From Oscillospiraceae bacterium (GTDB lineage Bacteria; Bacillota; Clostridia; Oscillospirales; Oscillospiraceae), in the NCBI GenBank assembly GCA_018265835.1, contig JABLYK010000004.1, positions 27,332-91,331 of the forward strand: DNA of 64,000 bases, in the 5' to 3' direction. The notes beneath the pieces are model-generated. The model worked only from the letters and a program-made list of their open reading frames with translations, ran no database searches and had not been told where the DNA came from. A program made the translations under genes and the position numbers. Shown one piece after another: positions 24,613 through 33,190 of this stretch (its first letter is position 1; each line of letters starts with the position of its first letter).

Positions 24613-26133
24613 CTATGCTCTGGTCTTGGGAATCAGCAAAAATTGCGGCATTTCACAGTCTTCCGCGCCGTCGCCCAATCCGTTGACGGCCCGGATGGTC
24701 TCGACGCTGGAGCAATAGCGCTTTGCCAGCTCCCAGAGCGAACATGCCGCGTCAGGCCGAACAACGGTCAGCGACGGGAGACTGTCGAACGCAGTCGGAT
24801 CTTCACCGCAGGTAATCTCCGAGACCTGCCGCAGTTTTTGCTCCTGCACCGCAAACGCCTCGATCGTCACCGGTACGCGCACGGAAACGGCGCCCACCGT
24901 CATGGCAACATACGGCTCCTCCAGCCGCGCCGCGGCGATTTCGACCCGGCCATCTGTGACAATCGGCTGCGAAAAGCGAATTTCCTTATGGACTGCTGAA
25001 ATTGTCCCGTCCGCCGATGTGAGCAGCACTGTAACCGAAAGACTCCCGGAAACGGCGCCGTCCTCCACCGCAGCCGACTGCAGCGCGCACCGGCTGCCGC
25101 AGACAGAAAGGCCTTCCCCGGTGACCTCAACGGCGTCCTCCGCCACCGCGCGAACCGGCTCCATCAGCGAAACCTGAATGACCGGCTGCTCCTGCATGGC
25201 GAGCTGGAGCTGCACCGCATTGCTGTAAGCGTCAGAGACGCAGGTCGCCTCTACTTCCGCCAGACACACCGTCTGCGCCACAAGATGGTACTCCGCCTGC
25301 AGCCCGCCGTGTGCGCCGAGCGATCCGGAAACCTCCTGATACGCCGCCGTGAGCTGCACACGTGTGCGCACATGGCTCAGCTCACCGTCCGCGCCGGACT
25401 CAATCATCTGCGAGAACGGCGTTTCAAACACTTCCGTCACCGGTATGGCCCGCTCCGCCTGCCGGTAGAGCGCCGTGGTGACGACCTTCCCTTGCAGGAT
25501 CACCTTGCTGCCGACGATCTTTTGCTCGTCAAGCTGCACCGTCTCCGTGTGGCTCAGAAGCTGATCGTTTTCCGGGCGCGCGAGGCGGAAGGGGTGTTCC
25601 TCGGAAATGGTGAACGTCTTCTCCTCCACCGCAACCGGCGCATGAAACCGGTGCGAGACACAGTTGGTAAAGATCTTCTGCTCCCCGCACGCCACGCCGC
25701 CAGCCAGCTCCATCGTTCCGGCACGGTAAGCGCGCAGATGCACGCTCAGCCGCGCCCGCGTGCGCACCTTGCGGGAGTTGACGATCTGTGATTCCAGATC
25801 CGACACCGTGCACACGGCAAACGGGCGCACATCGGGAGAGAGCGTTTCCGCGCTGACGCTCATTTTCACGGGCAGCTCCACCGGGAAGCTGCAGATTGCG
25901 CCGGTCTGCTCCTCCGTGTAGCACACGCTGGCATTGATGCACCCTTCAATGTCCGCGTTCTTTTCCGAAAAGTCCAGCTTCCAGAGAGAAAAGGAGCCCT
26001 CTGTCATCAGCAGGGCGCCGACGTCCGCCAGCGCATCCGGAACCACGAAATCGGCGCTGCAGGTTTCCTCCGCAGTCCGATCCAACACCTTTTCATACAC
26101 CATCTGTTTCTGCTTTTCCAGTTGCAATTCCAT
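24613..26133 (-). CDS. sipL: SPOCS (DUF3794) - LysM protein, SipL-like spore morphogenesis factor
   Basis: A 506-residue protein without signal peptide. It has an N-terminal region, two SPOCS/DUF3794 domains (about 165-260 and 295-390) and a C-terminal LysM (about 450-503: SLTVVRPDAACSLWELAKRY, then VNGLGDGAED and FLLIPK). This arrangement matches Clostridioides difficile SipL, whose LysM binds SpoIVA to fix the coat basement layer to the forespore. The gene lies 51 bases after spoVM, the other basement-layer anchor, which strengthens the assignment. AAGGAG precedes the ATG. The symbol is inferred from architecture and context. Confidence 0.75.
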   Translation of the reverse strand: MELQLEKQKQMVYEKVLDRTAEETCSADFVVPDALADVGALLMTEGSFSLWKLDFSEKNADIEGCINASVCYTEEQTGAICSFPVELPVKMSVSAETLSPDVRPFAVCTVSDLESQIVNSRKVRTRARLSVHLRAYRAGTMELAGGVACGEQKIFTNCVSHRFHAPVAVEEKTFTISEEHPFRLARPENDQLLSHTETVQLDEQKIVGSKVILQGKVVTTALYRQAERAIPVTEVFETPFSQMIESGADGELSHVRTRVQLTAAYQEVSGSLGAHGGLQAEYHLVAQTVCLAEVEATCVSDAYSNAVQLQLAMQEQPVIQVSLMEPVRAVAEDAVEVTGEGLSVCGSRCALQSAAVEDGAVSGSLSVTVLLTSADGTISAVHKEIRFSQPIVTDGRVEIAAARLEEPYVAMTVGAVSVRVPVTIEAFAVQEQKLRQVSEITCGEDPTAFDSLPSLTVVRPDAACSLWELAKRYCSSVETIRAVNGLGDGAEDCEMPQFLLIPKTRA

Positions 26134-26184
26134 ACCAGACGCTCCTTGTCATTTTTGTACATCCTTATGCCGGACGTGCCGCGC

Positions 26185-26256
26185 TTATTCGCGCACGAAC
26201 AGCTTTCGGAAGCACTTGGAGAGGAACGCGGGCATTTTCCATACTACGATTCTCAT
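26185..26256 (-). CDS. spoVM: Stage V sporulation protein SpoVM (23 residues)
   Basis: A tiny amphipathic peptide that recognises the convex forespore membrane and anchors SpoIVA. It begins MRIVVWKMPAFL and ends FRKLFVRE. The pattern of hydrophobic start, a proline near position 9, then a basic amphipathic helix is that of Bacillus and Clostridium SpoVM (about 26 residues). A near-perfect site GAAGGAG lies 6-7 bases before the ATG. Position also supports it: in Bacillus spoVM follows the prpC-prkC-rsgA cluster, as here. It is followed by the SipL-like gene. Confidence 0.88.
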   Translation of the reverse strand: MRIVVWKMPAFLSKCFRKLFVRE

Positions 26257-26271
26257 TTTGTCACTCCTTCT

Positions 26272-26427
26272 TTAACATCGGACGAACCAGACCCCGGCGG
26301 CAATGAGCACAACGCCCAGAATGAACCACCAGAACCCGGCCGGTAAAATCATACTCAGAATAATGAGGATGCCGACAACGATGCAAAAGATGCCGAGCAG
26401 ACACCGAATCCGCCGCCGTTTATACAT
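26272..26427 (-). CDS. Small membrane protein of unknown function
   Basis: 51 residues: a basic start (MYKRRRIRCLLG), then two hydrophobic helices (about 9-28 and 33-48) separated by PAGFW. No family is recognised. It lies between a terminator-like hairpin and spoVM, with only 15 bases to the spoVM start. It occupies the place of rpe-thiN in Bacillus. Co-expression with spoVM is likely, so a sporulation role is possible but unproven. The ribosome site (AAGGGCGG) is part of the hairpin's 3' arm. Confidence 0.65.
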   Translation of the reverse strand: MYKRRRIRCLLGIFCIVVGILIILSMILPAGFWWFILGVVLIAAGVWFVRC

Positions 26428-26480
26428 ACAAAAACCGCCCTTCGCATCCAGATACTCCTTACATCTTATGCGAAGGGCGG
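26428..26480 (-). terminator. Terminator/attenuator between rsgA and the small membrane gene
   Basis: On the minus strand a perfect 13-bp stem (26480-26468 with 26447-26435, CCGCCCTTCGCAT) is followed by TTTTTG. The 20-base loop contains AAGGAG. The start codon at 26427 is directly after the T-run, so folding would end transcription and also hide the ribosome site of the next gene. Confidence 0.7.
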
Positions 26481-26495
26481 CTTTCATGTTCCGCT

Positions 26496-27383
26496 TCAGG
26501 GCTTCTTTTTTTCCCATTCATGGGTATTTTGTGCGATCTCATAGAGCTTTGCGTAGCTCTGGTGGCGTTCCGGCGCAATCTTCCCCGCCGAGAGCGCCTC
26601 CAGCACGGCGCAGCCCGGCTCATGCAAATGCGCGCAGTCGGAAAACCGGCACTGCCCGATGTACGGGCGAAATTCCCGGAACGCATACTGGAGATTTTCA
26701 CAGGAGATCGGCTCGATCATATCGACCTCGAACGACGCAAAGCCAGGCGTATCCGCCACATAGGTCTCTTCACCGAGTGCGTACAGCTCCACATGACGGG
26801 TCGTATGTTTGCCGCGGCCGAGCTTTTCGCTCACAGCGCCGGTCTGAATCTGCAGCTCCGGCATCAGGCGGTTGAGAATGCTGGACTTGCCCACGCCGGA
26901 GTTGCCGGTAAACGCACTGGTCTTGCCGCGGATCGCATCGCGCAGCGCGTCCATGCCGAGGCCGGTCGCGGCGCTCGTTCGGATCACACGGCAGCCTGCG
27001 GTGTGGTAAATCTCATACAGCCGCTCGGCCGGGTTCAGGTCGCATTTGTTCAGACAAATCACTGCCTCGCATCCGGCATTTTCCGCGATGGCCGCGACAC
27101 GGTCGATCAAAAACGGATCGGTCACCGGGTTGACTGCGGCGGCAAACATCACGATCTGATCAACGTTCGCCACAGCGGGACGGATGAAATAGTTGCGCCG
27201 CTCCAGCACGGCATCGACGCGCCCTTTCCCCTGTGCATCCACCGTCACCTCCACGCGGTCGCCCACCAGTGGACTGAAGCCGTCGTGCCGGAAGCGGCCT
27301 CTGGCCTTGCATTCCACAATGGAATCGCCGACGCTGACGGTATAAAACCCGCTCAGGGATTTGATGATGACGCCTTGTGCCAT
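26496..27383 (-). CDS. rsgA: Ribosome small-subunit-dependent GTPase A
   Basis: A 295-residue circularly permuted GTPase that checks 30S maturation. It has an N-terminal OB fold (about 1-65) and then permuted G motifs: NKCDL (G4, about 112), G1 GNSGVGKSS (about 160), G3 DTPGF (about 213). The C-terminal zinc knuckle C-X5-C-X-H-X5-C (CRFSDCAHLHEPGC, about 250) is complete. In Bacillus it follows prkC and is a PrkC substrate, matching this order. Confidence 0.96.
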   Translation of the reverse strand: MAQGVIIKSLSGFYTVSVGDSIVECKARGRFRHDGFSPLVGDRVEVTVDAQGKGRVDAVLERRNYFIRPAVANVDQIVMFAAAVNPVTDPFLIDRVAAIAENAGCEAVICLNKCDLNPAERLYEIYHTAGCRVIRTSAATGLGMDALRDAIRGKTSAFTGNSGVGKSSILNRLMPELQIQTGAVSEKLGRGKHTTRHVELYALGEETYVADTPGFASFEVDMIEPISCENLQYAFREFRPYIGQCRFSDCAHLHEPGCAVLEALSAGKIAPERHQSYAKLYEIAQNTHEWEKKKP

Positions 27384-27401
27384 AGCTGTCCCGCTCCTGT
27401 T

Positions 27402-29105
27402 TTACGGCTCCGCCGTGTCAGCCGGACCGGTGGAGACCCAAATATAAATTTTCGAAAATTCCGCAATGTCAGAATATGCTGTCGCGCTCTGCTTGAACAC
27501 CGTTCCGGCGGGGGCGTCATTGGCCTCCTTATATGCGCCGCCGAAGGTGAGACCATTGCTCTCAATGCGTGCGATCGCGGCGGATTCCGTGAGATTCGTA
27601 AGATCCGGCATCGTCACGGTATGCAGCTCCGGACCGCCGCTGACGGCAAGATACACCGTGGAACCGGCGGCCAGACTCTCGCCCGGCGCGGGATCAACGC
27701 TGATGACGTAGTCCTTCGTCACGCTGGTAGAGGCCTGAATCTCCGTCTGGACAAAGAACCCCGCCTCCCGCAGCTCCTGCGTCGCTTCCCGGTAGTCCCA
27801 GTTAATCACATAGGGAACCTCCGTCATGACCACACCGGTGCTGACCGTGAGCTGCACGTCGATGCCCTCAGAGACGACCATCATGCTCTTGCCCGCCTCC
27901 GGATCCTGGCGGATGACGACGCCCTCCTGCACTTTCGGGTCTACCGTATACACAACCGTGAAGTGGAACTTGTCATATTCCTTGCTGTTGACGATATCCT
28001 CATAGGGCTTGCCCATAAAGTCCGGAACGTCAACCCGCTCCGCCACGCTGAACAGATCCTGCAGCATATACTCCCACAGGAACACACACAGCCCAATCAC
28101 GACCACGCTGACCGCAAACAGCCCCGTAAAGAAGCTGACGCGCTTTGCGCGCTTTCGGCGGCGGGCATACTGCTCGTCCGTCAGCTCCTTCGAGACGCCA
28201 AAGAACGGTTCCCGTTCCTGATGGCGCGCGCGGCGCTCGGCACGCTCAGCATCAATGCGGCGCTGATTCTGCGCTTTCTTGAACGCGTCCAGATCGGACA
28301 GCATCTCGGCAGCCGACTGATAGCGCCTGGAAAGGTCGGCGTTCATCGCCTTGATCGTGATGCGCTCCAGCTCCTCCGGAATGGAGTCGTTGCTTTCGCG
28401 CGGCGGGGGCGCAGTGCCGGAAATGTGCTTCAGCGCGATTTCCTCCGGCGTGTCCGCGTCATACGGCAGGCGGCCGGTGAGCATCTCGTACATCACAACG
28501 CCCAGCGAATAGAGGTCGCTGCGGGCGTCGGCGTCCAGCCCCTTGGCCTGCTCCGGAGCGATGTAGTGCACCGAGCCGATGGCCGTCCCCGTCCTGGCCT
28601 CTTTGATGTTCTCCAGCGCGGCGATGCCGAAGTCGGCGACCTTGACCACGCCGTCCTTGTCGATCATGATGTTCTGCGGCTTGATATCGCGGTGGACGAT
28701 GCCGTGCTCATGCGCGTGCTGCAGCGCCTTGCAGATTTGCGTTGCGAAAAACAGCGTCTCCTGCCAGCCCAGAGGCCCCTTCTCGGCCATATACTGCTTG
28801 AGCGTGACGCCTTCCAGCAGCTCCATGACAATATACTCCAGATCGTCGGAGTGGCTGACGTCGTACACCGCAACGATATTCGGGTGCGACAGCATGGCAA
28901 CAGCCTGCGCCTCCGTCTGAAACCGGCTCTTGAGCTCCTCATCCTGCGCCATGTTCTCCCGCAGAATTTTGATGGCGACATAGCGGTTCAGCCGGTGACA
29001 CAGCGCTTTATAGACAACGGACATGCCGCCGCTGCCGATAACTTCGAGAATCTCGTAGCGGTTGTCGAGCATTTGCCCAATGTATTTGTTCTTTGATTGA
29101 TCCAT
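27402..29105 (-). CDS. prkC: Ser/Thr protein kinase with PASTA domains PrkC
   Basis: A 567-residue membrane kinase sensing peptidoglycan fragments. The kinase domain (about 12-270) has VIGSGGMSVVYKA (glycine loop), VAIKIL lysine, HRDIKPQNIM catalytic loop, VADFGIA and GSVHYIAPEQ. A juxtamembrane basic stretch and one helix (about 335-358) follow, then three extracellular PASTA repeats (about 366-430, 431-500, 501-563). ATG 29105 has GGGAGG 6 bases upstream; the ATG at 29111 has none. Paired with prpC. Confidence 0.96.
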   Translation of the reverse strand: MDQSKNKYIGQMLDNRYEILEVIGSGGMSVVYKALCHRLNRYVAIKILRENMAQDEELKSRFQTEAQAVAMLSHPNIVAVYDVSHSDDLEYIVMELLEGVTLKQYMAEKGPLGWQETLFFATQICKALQHAHEHGIVHRDIKPQNIMIDKDGVVKVADFGIAALENIKEARTGTAIGSVHYIAPEQAKGLDADARSDLYSLGVVMYEMLTGRLPYDADTPEEIALKHISGTAPPPRESNDSIPEELERITIKAMNADLSRRYQSAAEMLSDLDAFKKAQNQRRIDAERAERRARHQEREPFFGVSKELTDEQYARRRKRAKRVSFFTGLFAVSVVVIGLCVFLWEYMLQDLFSVAERVDVPDFMGKPYEDIVNSKEYDKFHFTVVYTVDPKVQEGVVIRQDPEAGKSMMVVSEGIDVQLTVSTGVVMTEVPYVINWDYREATQELREAGFFVQTEIQASTSVTKDYVISVDPAPGESLAAGSTVYLAVSGGPELHTVTMPDLTNLTESAAIARIESNGLTFGGAYKEANDAPAGTVFKQSATAYSDIAEFSKIYIWVSTGPADTAEP

Positions 29106-29144
29106 ATGCATCCTCCCAAGAGGCCGTATCTCAGCACAGCAGCA

Positions 29145-29885
29145 TTACCAGCGCATCATGAGCGCCGCCGTCACATTGTCGCGCGCGCCGCCGCAGAGCG
29201 CATGCTGAATCAGGCGGCGGCACACCTTTTCCGGACTGCGGGCGGAGCGGCAGAGCCGGTACAGTGTCTCGTCCGTCAGCGCGTTCGACAGCCCGTCCGA
29301 GCAGAGCAGCAGCCGCTCGCCGGGATGGAGCCGGACGGTAAACCCATCCGCACGCACCTGCGCATCCACGCCCAGCGCACGGGTAATGAAGTTCTTTTTC
29401 GGATGGTTTCGCGCCTGCGCGCGAGTAAGCTCGCCGTGGTCGATCATGTCCTCAACCAACGAGTGGTCCTTGGTGATCTGCACGATGCCCCGCCGCGTGA
29501 TCCGATACGCGCGGCTGTCGCCGACGTTGAGGATCTGCGCCACACCGCCGCGAACCGCCGCAGCCACGATCGTCGTGCCCATACCCGCGCACTCCGTATT
29601 CGAGCACGAGTATTGATACACCACGCGGTTGGCTTCCGCGCAGGCGTTTTGGAGCAGTGCCGCGAGATCGGGCCGGCGTTCCGTGCTGCGCAGCAGGCTT
29701 TTGCGAAAGTCCGCCATAAAGGCCGACACCGCCAGCTCGCTCGCCAGTCTGCCTCCGTGAATGCCGCCCATGCCGTCGCACACCACGGCGGCCAGACAGC
29801 CTTTGGAGCGGATCTCCGTCACCAGAACGCAGTCCTGATTTTCCTTCCGGACGTTTCCTTTGTCCGTCAGCGCATAGCTTTTCAT
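29145..29885 (-). CDS. prpC: PP2C-type Ser/Thr phosphatase PrpC
   Basis: A 246-residue manganese-dependent phosphatase opposing PrkC. Motifs: TDKGNVRKENQD (about 7-18), VCDGMGGIHGG (about 35, metal aspartate), GMGTTIVAA (about 101), LNVGDSRAYRI (about 117), LLLCSDGLSNALTDE (about 189) and GGARDNVTAALM at the end. The ATG at 29885 has GAGG at 6-base spacing, whereas the in-frame TTG at 29897 is crowded. It precedes prkC by 39 bases. Confidence 0.95.
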   Translation of the reverse strand: MKSYALTDKGNVRKENQDCVLVTEIRSKGCLAAVVCDGMGGIHGGRLASELAVSAFMADFRKSLLRSTERRPDLAALLQNACAEANRVVYQYSCSNTECAGMGTTIVAAAVRGGVAQILNVGDSRAYRITRRGIVQITKDHSLVEDMIDHGELTRAQARNHPKKNFITRALGVDAQVRADGFTVRLHPGERLLLCSDGLSNALTDETLYRLCRSARSPEKVCRRLIQHALCGGARDNVTAALMMRW

Positions 29886-29908
29886 GCTTTTCCTCAACTC
29901 CCCCGGCG

Positions 29909-30940
29909 TTACGCCCGGTTTTCAGCCACTTTCTTCCGGAGCTGGCCGCACGAAGCGTCCACGTCGCTGCCGAGCCGGCGGCGCACCGTTACGTTCACAC
30001 CCGCCTCCTCCAGAATGCGGATAAACGCTTTCATATGCTCCGGCGTGGACGGGGCAAACTGCCGCTCCTCCACGTGATTGAGCGGGATCAGATTGACATG
30101 CGCACACACGCGCCGGGCATGCTGCGCAAGCAGTTTTGCGTGGTACGGCGTATCGTTCACGCCGTCGATCATCGCGTATTCAAACGAGATGCGCCGCCCG
30201 GTCTTTTCGTAATACCGGCTGCACGCGGAAATGAGCTGCTCCACGCCGCGCCCGCGGTTGGCGGGCATGATCCTGGAGCGCGTCTCATCGTCCGGCGCGT
30301 GCAGCGAGACCGACAGGGTCAGCTGCAGATTCAAGTCTGCCAGCTCGTCAAACCGCTCGGTCAAACCGCAGGTGGAGAGCGAAATATGCCGCATACCGAT
30401 ATTCTCACCATCCGGGTGGTTGACCAAACGCAGAAAGCGGATCACGTTGTCGAAATTGTCCAGCGGCTCGCCGATGCCCATGAGCACGATGTTTGAAATC
30501 TTCAGTCCAGATTCCCGCTCGGAATACAGCACCTCGTCGAGCATTTCCGAGCTTTCCAGCCCGCGGATGAGGCCGCCGATGGTCGAAGCGCAGAACGCGC
30601 AGCCCTGCCGGCAGCCGACCTGCGAGGAGATGCAGATGGTGTTACCGTGGCGGTACTGCATCACAACGGTCTCCACTGCGTTGCCGTCCGGCAGCTCCCA
30701 GAGATATTTGATCGTGCCGTCGATAGCGGAAACCTGTTTGCGGAGCATTTTGAGCTTTGTGATGAAAAATTCCCGCTTCAGCGTTTCGCGCAGCTTTTTG
30801 GATACGTCCGTCATCTCGTCGAACGACTCCACGCCGCGCGCGAGCCACTGAAAGATCTGCTTAGCCCGATACTTCGGCTCCCCCAGCTCCGTCAGTGCGG
30901 CAGCAATCTCGTTGGGGAGCATCGCTTTGATGTCTCTCAT
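29909..30940 (-). CDS. rlmN: 23S rRNA (adenine2503-C2)/tRNA methyltransferase RlmN
   Basis: A 343-residue radical-SAM enzyme that methylates C2 of A2503 in 23S rRNA and A37 in some tRNAs. An N-terminal helical RNA-binding domain precedes the radical-SAM CX3CX2C motif CRQGCAFC (about 109-116). GEPLDN lies near 157, and a catalytic Cys near the C-terminus (DASCGQL, about 331) accompanies the second cysteine (STCGL, about 190). Length is typical. It overlaps rsmB by 4 bases. Confidence 0.96.
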   Translation of the reverse strand: MRDIKAMLPNEIAAALTELGEPKYRAKQIFQWLARGVESFDEMTDVSKKLRETLKREFFITKLKMLRKQVSAIDGTIKYLWELPDGNAVETVVMQYRHGNTICISSQVGCRQGCAFCASTIGGLIRGLESSEMLDEVLYSERESGLKISNIVLMGIGEPLDNFDNVIRFLRLVNHPDGENIGMRHISLSTCGLTERFDELADLNLQLTLSVSLHAPDDETRSRIMPANRGRGVEQLISACSRYYEKTGRRISFEYAMIDGVNDTPYHAKLLAQHARRVCAHVNLIPLNHVEERQFAPSTPEHMKAFIRILEEAGVNVTVRRRLGSDVDASCGQLRKKVAENRA

Positions 30941-32259
30941 ATCCGTTTCCTCAGCTTACAGATGAAAAATCCGTCCGTTTCATGCAGATGCGGCCAGAGC
31001 GTACACATGCCGTCCGGCGCGTCCACGCCCGCAGCCGAAAACGGCTCCAGTGCAAATTCCGGACGACCGGCCAAAAACGCGCGAACCACGTCCTCGTTTT
31101 CCCGTTGCCGAACCGTGCACGTGGAATACAGCAGCACACCTCCGGGTCTTACACAGCCGGCCAATCCGCTCAGGATCGCGCTCTGGATTTCCGGCAGGTG
31201 TTCCAACTCCGCCGGGTCTTTGTAGCGGATCTCGGGCTTCTTGCGGATCACACCCAGCCCGGAGCACGGCACGTCCGCCAGCACGACGTCCGCGCTTTCA
31301 CGCAGGCTTCCGAGCGGCGTTCGTGCGTCCATCGCGGTGGTTTCCAGAATCGAGATTCCCAAACGCTGCGCGCTCTCGCGCACGCGCTTGAGCTTGTTTT
31401 CGTGAATGTCGCAGGAACGGACGCTTCCCCGCCCCTGCATTTGAACAGCGGCGCTGAAGCTCTTCCCGCCAGGAGCGGCGCAGGCATCAAGCACGCGCAT
31501 CCCCGGTTGCGGATCGGCCGCCAGAACGGCCATTTTTGCCGCTGCGTCCTGTACATAAAACCACCCGTCCCGGAAGGCGTCGCTCGCAGCGAGATTTCCG
31601 CCGCCGCAAACCAGCGCGTCCGGCAGGTGCTCGTGCGTCCGCACGGCAAAGCCCTGGCCTTGCAGACTGCTTTGCAGCGTTTTCACATCCGTTTTCAGGG
31701 TGTTGGTCTGGATGCAGACCGGCGCCGGCGCATTGTCGGCGCGCAGCGCAGCCTCGGCAAAGGCGTACCCATGCGCCGCGATCCACTCCTGCACGAGCCA
31801 GAGCGGATGGCTGTATTTTGTGGCGAGATACTCCGCCGTCCCCTTTCCGGGGATTTCAGGCAGGCTATCCCTGTGCTCGGCGATACGCCGCAGCACGGCG
31901 TTCACCAAGCCGGACGCCCGCGCGCAGCCGCTGCGCTTGCAGAGCGCCACGGCTTCGTTTACCGCCGCGCTGGGCGGAACCTTGTCCATCAGCAGAAGCT
32001 GATACGCCGATATACGCAGCAGATCGAGTACCTTCGGTTCCAGCTTCTTCGGCGGCGTTGTGGAAAACGCCGCGATATAAAAGTCCAGCAGCGCAAGATT
32101 TTGCAGCGTTCCATAGCAGATGCGGGACGCCAGCGCCGCGTCGCGCGCATCGAGCTGCGCCTTGGCGATCACGCTTGCGAGCGCCGCATCCGACCACGCG
32201 CTGTTTTTTCTCCACTTTTCCAGAGCGGCCAGCGCCGCTTCGCGGGCAGTTGCTGCCAT
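30937..32259 (-). CDS. rsmB: 16S rRNA (cytosine967-C5)-methyltransferase RsmB
   Basis: A 440-residue SAM-dependent methyltransferase. It has an N-terminal NusB-like domain (about 5-135) and a catalytic Rossmann domain: VLDACAAPGGKS (SAM loop, about 252), DVPCSGLGVIRKKPEI (catalytic Cys, about 324) and LLYSTCTV (second Cys, about 376). ATG 32259 has GAGG at 7 bases; ATG 32265 overlaps the fmt stop (ATGA) and is an alternative giving 442 residues. Part of the def-fmt-rsmB cluster. Confidence 0.95.
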   Translation of the reverse strand: MAATAREAALAALEKWRKNSAWSDAALASVIAKAQLDARDAALASRICYGTLQNLALLDFYIAAFSTTPPKKLEPKVLDLLRISAYQLLLMDKVPPSAAVNEAVALCKRSGCARASGLVNAVLRRIAEHRDSLPEIPGKGTAEYLATKYSHPLWLVQEWIAAHGYAFAEAALRADNAPAPVCIQTNTLKTDVKTLQSSLQGQGFAVRTHEHLPDALVCGGGNLAASDAFRDGWFYVQDAAAKMAVLAADPQPGMRVLDACAAPGGKSFSAAVQMQGRGSVRSCDIHENKLKRVRESAQRLGISILETTAMDARTPLGSLRESADVVLADVPCSGLGVIRKKPEIRYKDPAELEHLPEIQSAILSGLAGCVRPGGVLLYSTCTVRQRENEDVVRAFLAGRPEFALEPFSAAGVDAPDGMCTLWPHLHETDGFFICKLRKRI

Positions 32260-32261
32260 CG

Positions 32262-33185
32262 TCATTCCTCAATTTGCATCGGATGGCCGAGCAGATAGTC
32301 TGCCGCGCGCATCCGTTTCTTTCCCGGCGCCTGCAGCTCGGTGATGCGGACGGTCTCCCCGCCCGCGCAGGCGACCGTAATGCCGTCCTTCCCGGCGGAG
32401 ACGATGCTGCCGGGGGCGCGCGCCGTTTTCCGCTCGGCATATTCCACGCGGAAAATTTTGAAATTCGTCCCGCCCAGCTCCGCCGTAGCAACCGGCCACG
32501 GGCACAGGCCGCAGACGTGCTTGACGATCTCGCGCGGCGTGCGGTTCCAGTCGATGGGACACAGGCTCTTATCCAGCGGCCGGGTGTAGGTCGCCCTGGC
32601 ATGCTCCTGCGGCGTGCGCGGCGCGGTGCCCGCTTCGATCGCGCGCAGCGTGCGCGTGAGCAGCGCAGCGCCCATCTCCGCCAGACGGTCGAACAGCTCA
32701 CCCGCCGTCTCATACGCGCCGATCTCGGTTTCGTCCGTGAAGATCACGTCGCCGGTGTCCATTTCCCGGTCGAGATACATGGTCGTCACGCCCGTGCGCG
32801 CATCGCCGTTGAGCACCGCCCACTGGATGGGCGCGGCGCCCCGGTACTGCGGCAGCAGCGAGCCATGCACGTTGATCGCACCGTGCTGCGGCACAGCCAG
32901 AATCTCGTCCGGCAGGATCTTTCCGTACGCCACAACGACGAGAATATCCGGCCGGAGGCTCTGAACCTGCTCCAAAGCCGCGCCGTCGCGCATTTTTTCC
33001 GGCTGGAACACCGGGATGCCCGCCTGCAGCGCCAGTTCCTTAACCGGGCTTGCCGTGAGCTTCATGCCGCGATTTTTGGGCTTATCCGGCTGCGTAAATA
33101 CGCCGACCACATCAAACCGCTCGTCCAGCAGACGGCGGAGCGAAACCTCGGCAAAGTCCGGCGTGCCCATGAACACGATTCTCAT
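32262..33185 (-). CDS. fmt: Methionyl-tRNA formyltransferase
   Basis: A 307-residue enzyme that formylates initiator Met-tRNA. The start MRIVFMGTPDFAEVSLRRLL is diagnostic. Catalytic and folate motifs are INVHGSLLPQYRGAAPIQWA (about 105-124, Asn/His pair) and LDREMDTGDVI (about 137, Asp). The C-terminal OB-like domain binds tRNA. It overlaps or abuts rsmB and follows def, the deformylase that removes the group it adds. Confidence 0.97.
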   Translation of the reverse strand: MRIVFMGTPDFAEVSLRRLLDERFDVVGVFTQPDKPKNRGMKLTASPVKELALQAGIPVFQPEKMRDGAALEQVQSLRPDILVVVAYGKILPDEILAVPQHGAINVHGSLLPQYRGAAPIQWAVLNGDARTGVTTMYLDREMDTGDVIFTDETEIGAYETAGELFDRLAEMGAALLTRTLRAIEAGTAPRTPQEHARATYTRPLDKSLCPIDWNRTPREIVKHVCGLCPWPVATAELGGTNFKIFRVEYAERKTARAPGSIVSAGKDGITVACAGGETVRITELQAPGKKRMRAADYLLGHPMQIEE

Positions 33186-33190
33186 CCGGC

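Noticed and set aside
26355..26447. 30-codon ORF starting in the hairpin loop upstream of the small membrane gene
   Set aside because: It has AAGGAG before the ATG, but overlaps the 51-residue gene in another frame and matches nothing known; may only be a chance leader.
26520..29096. Plus-strand ORF of 858 codons opposite prkC and rsgA
   Set aside because: It is antisense to two genes with complete catalytic motifs, has Arg/His-rich low-complexity translation and no ribosome site. Shadows like this also occur at 54400-56865, 16085-17749 and 887-2383.
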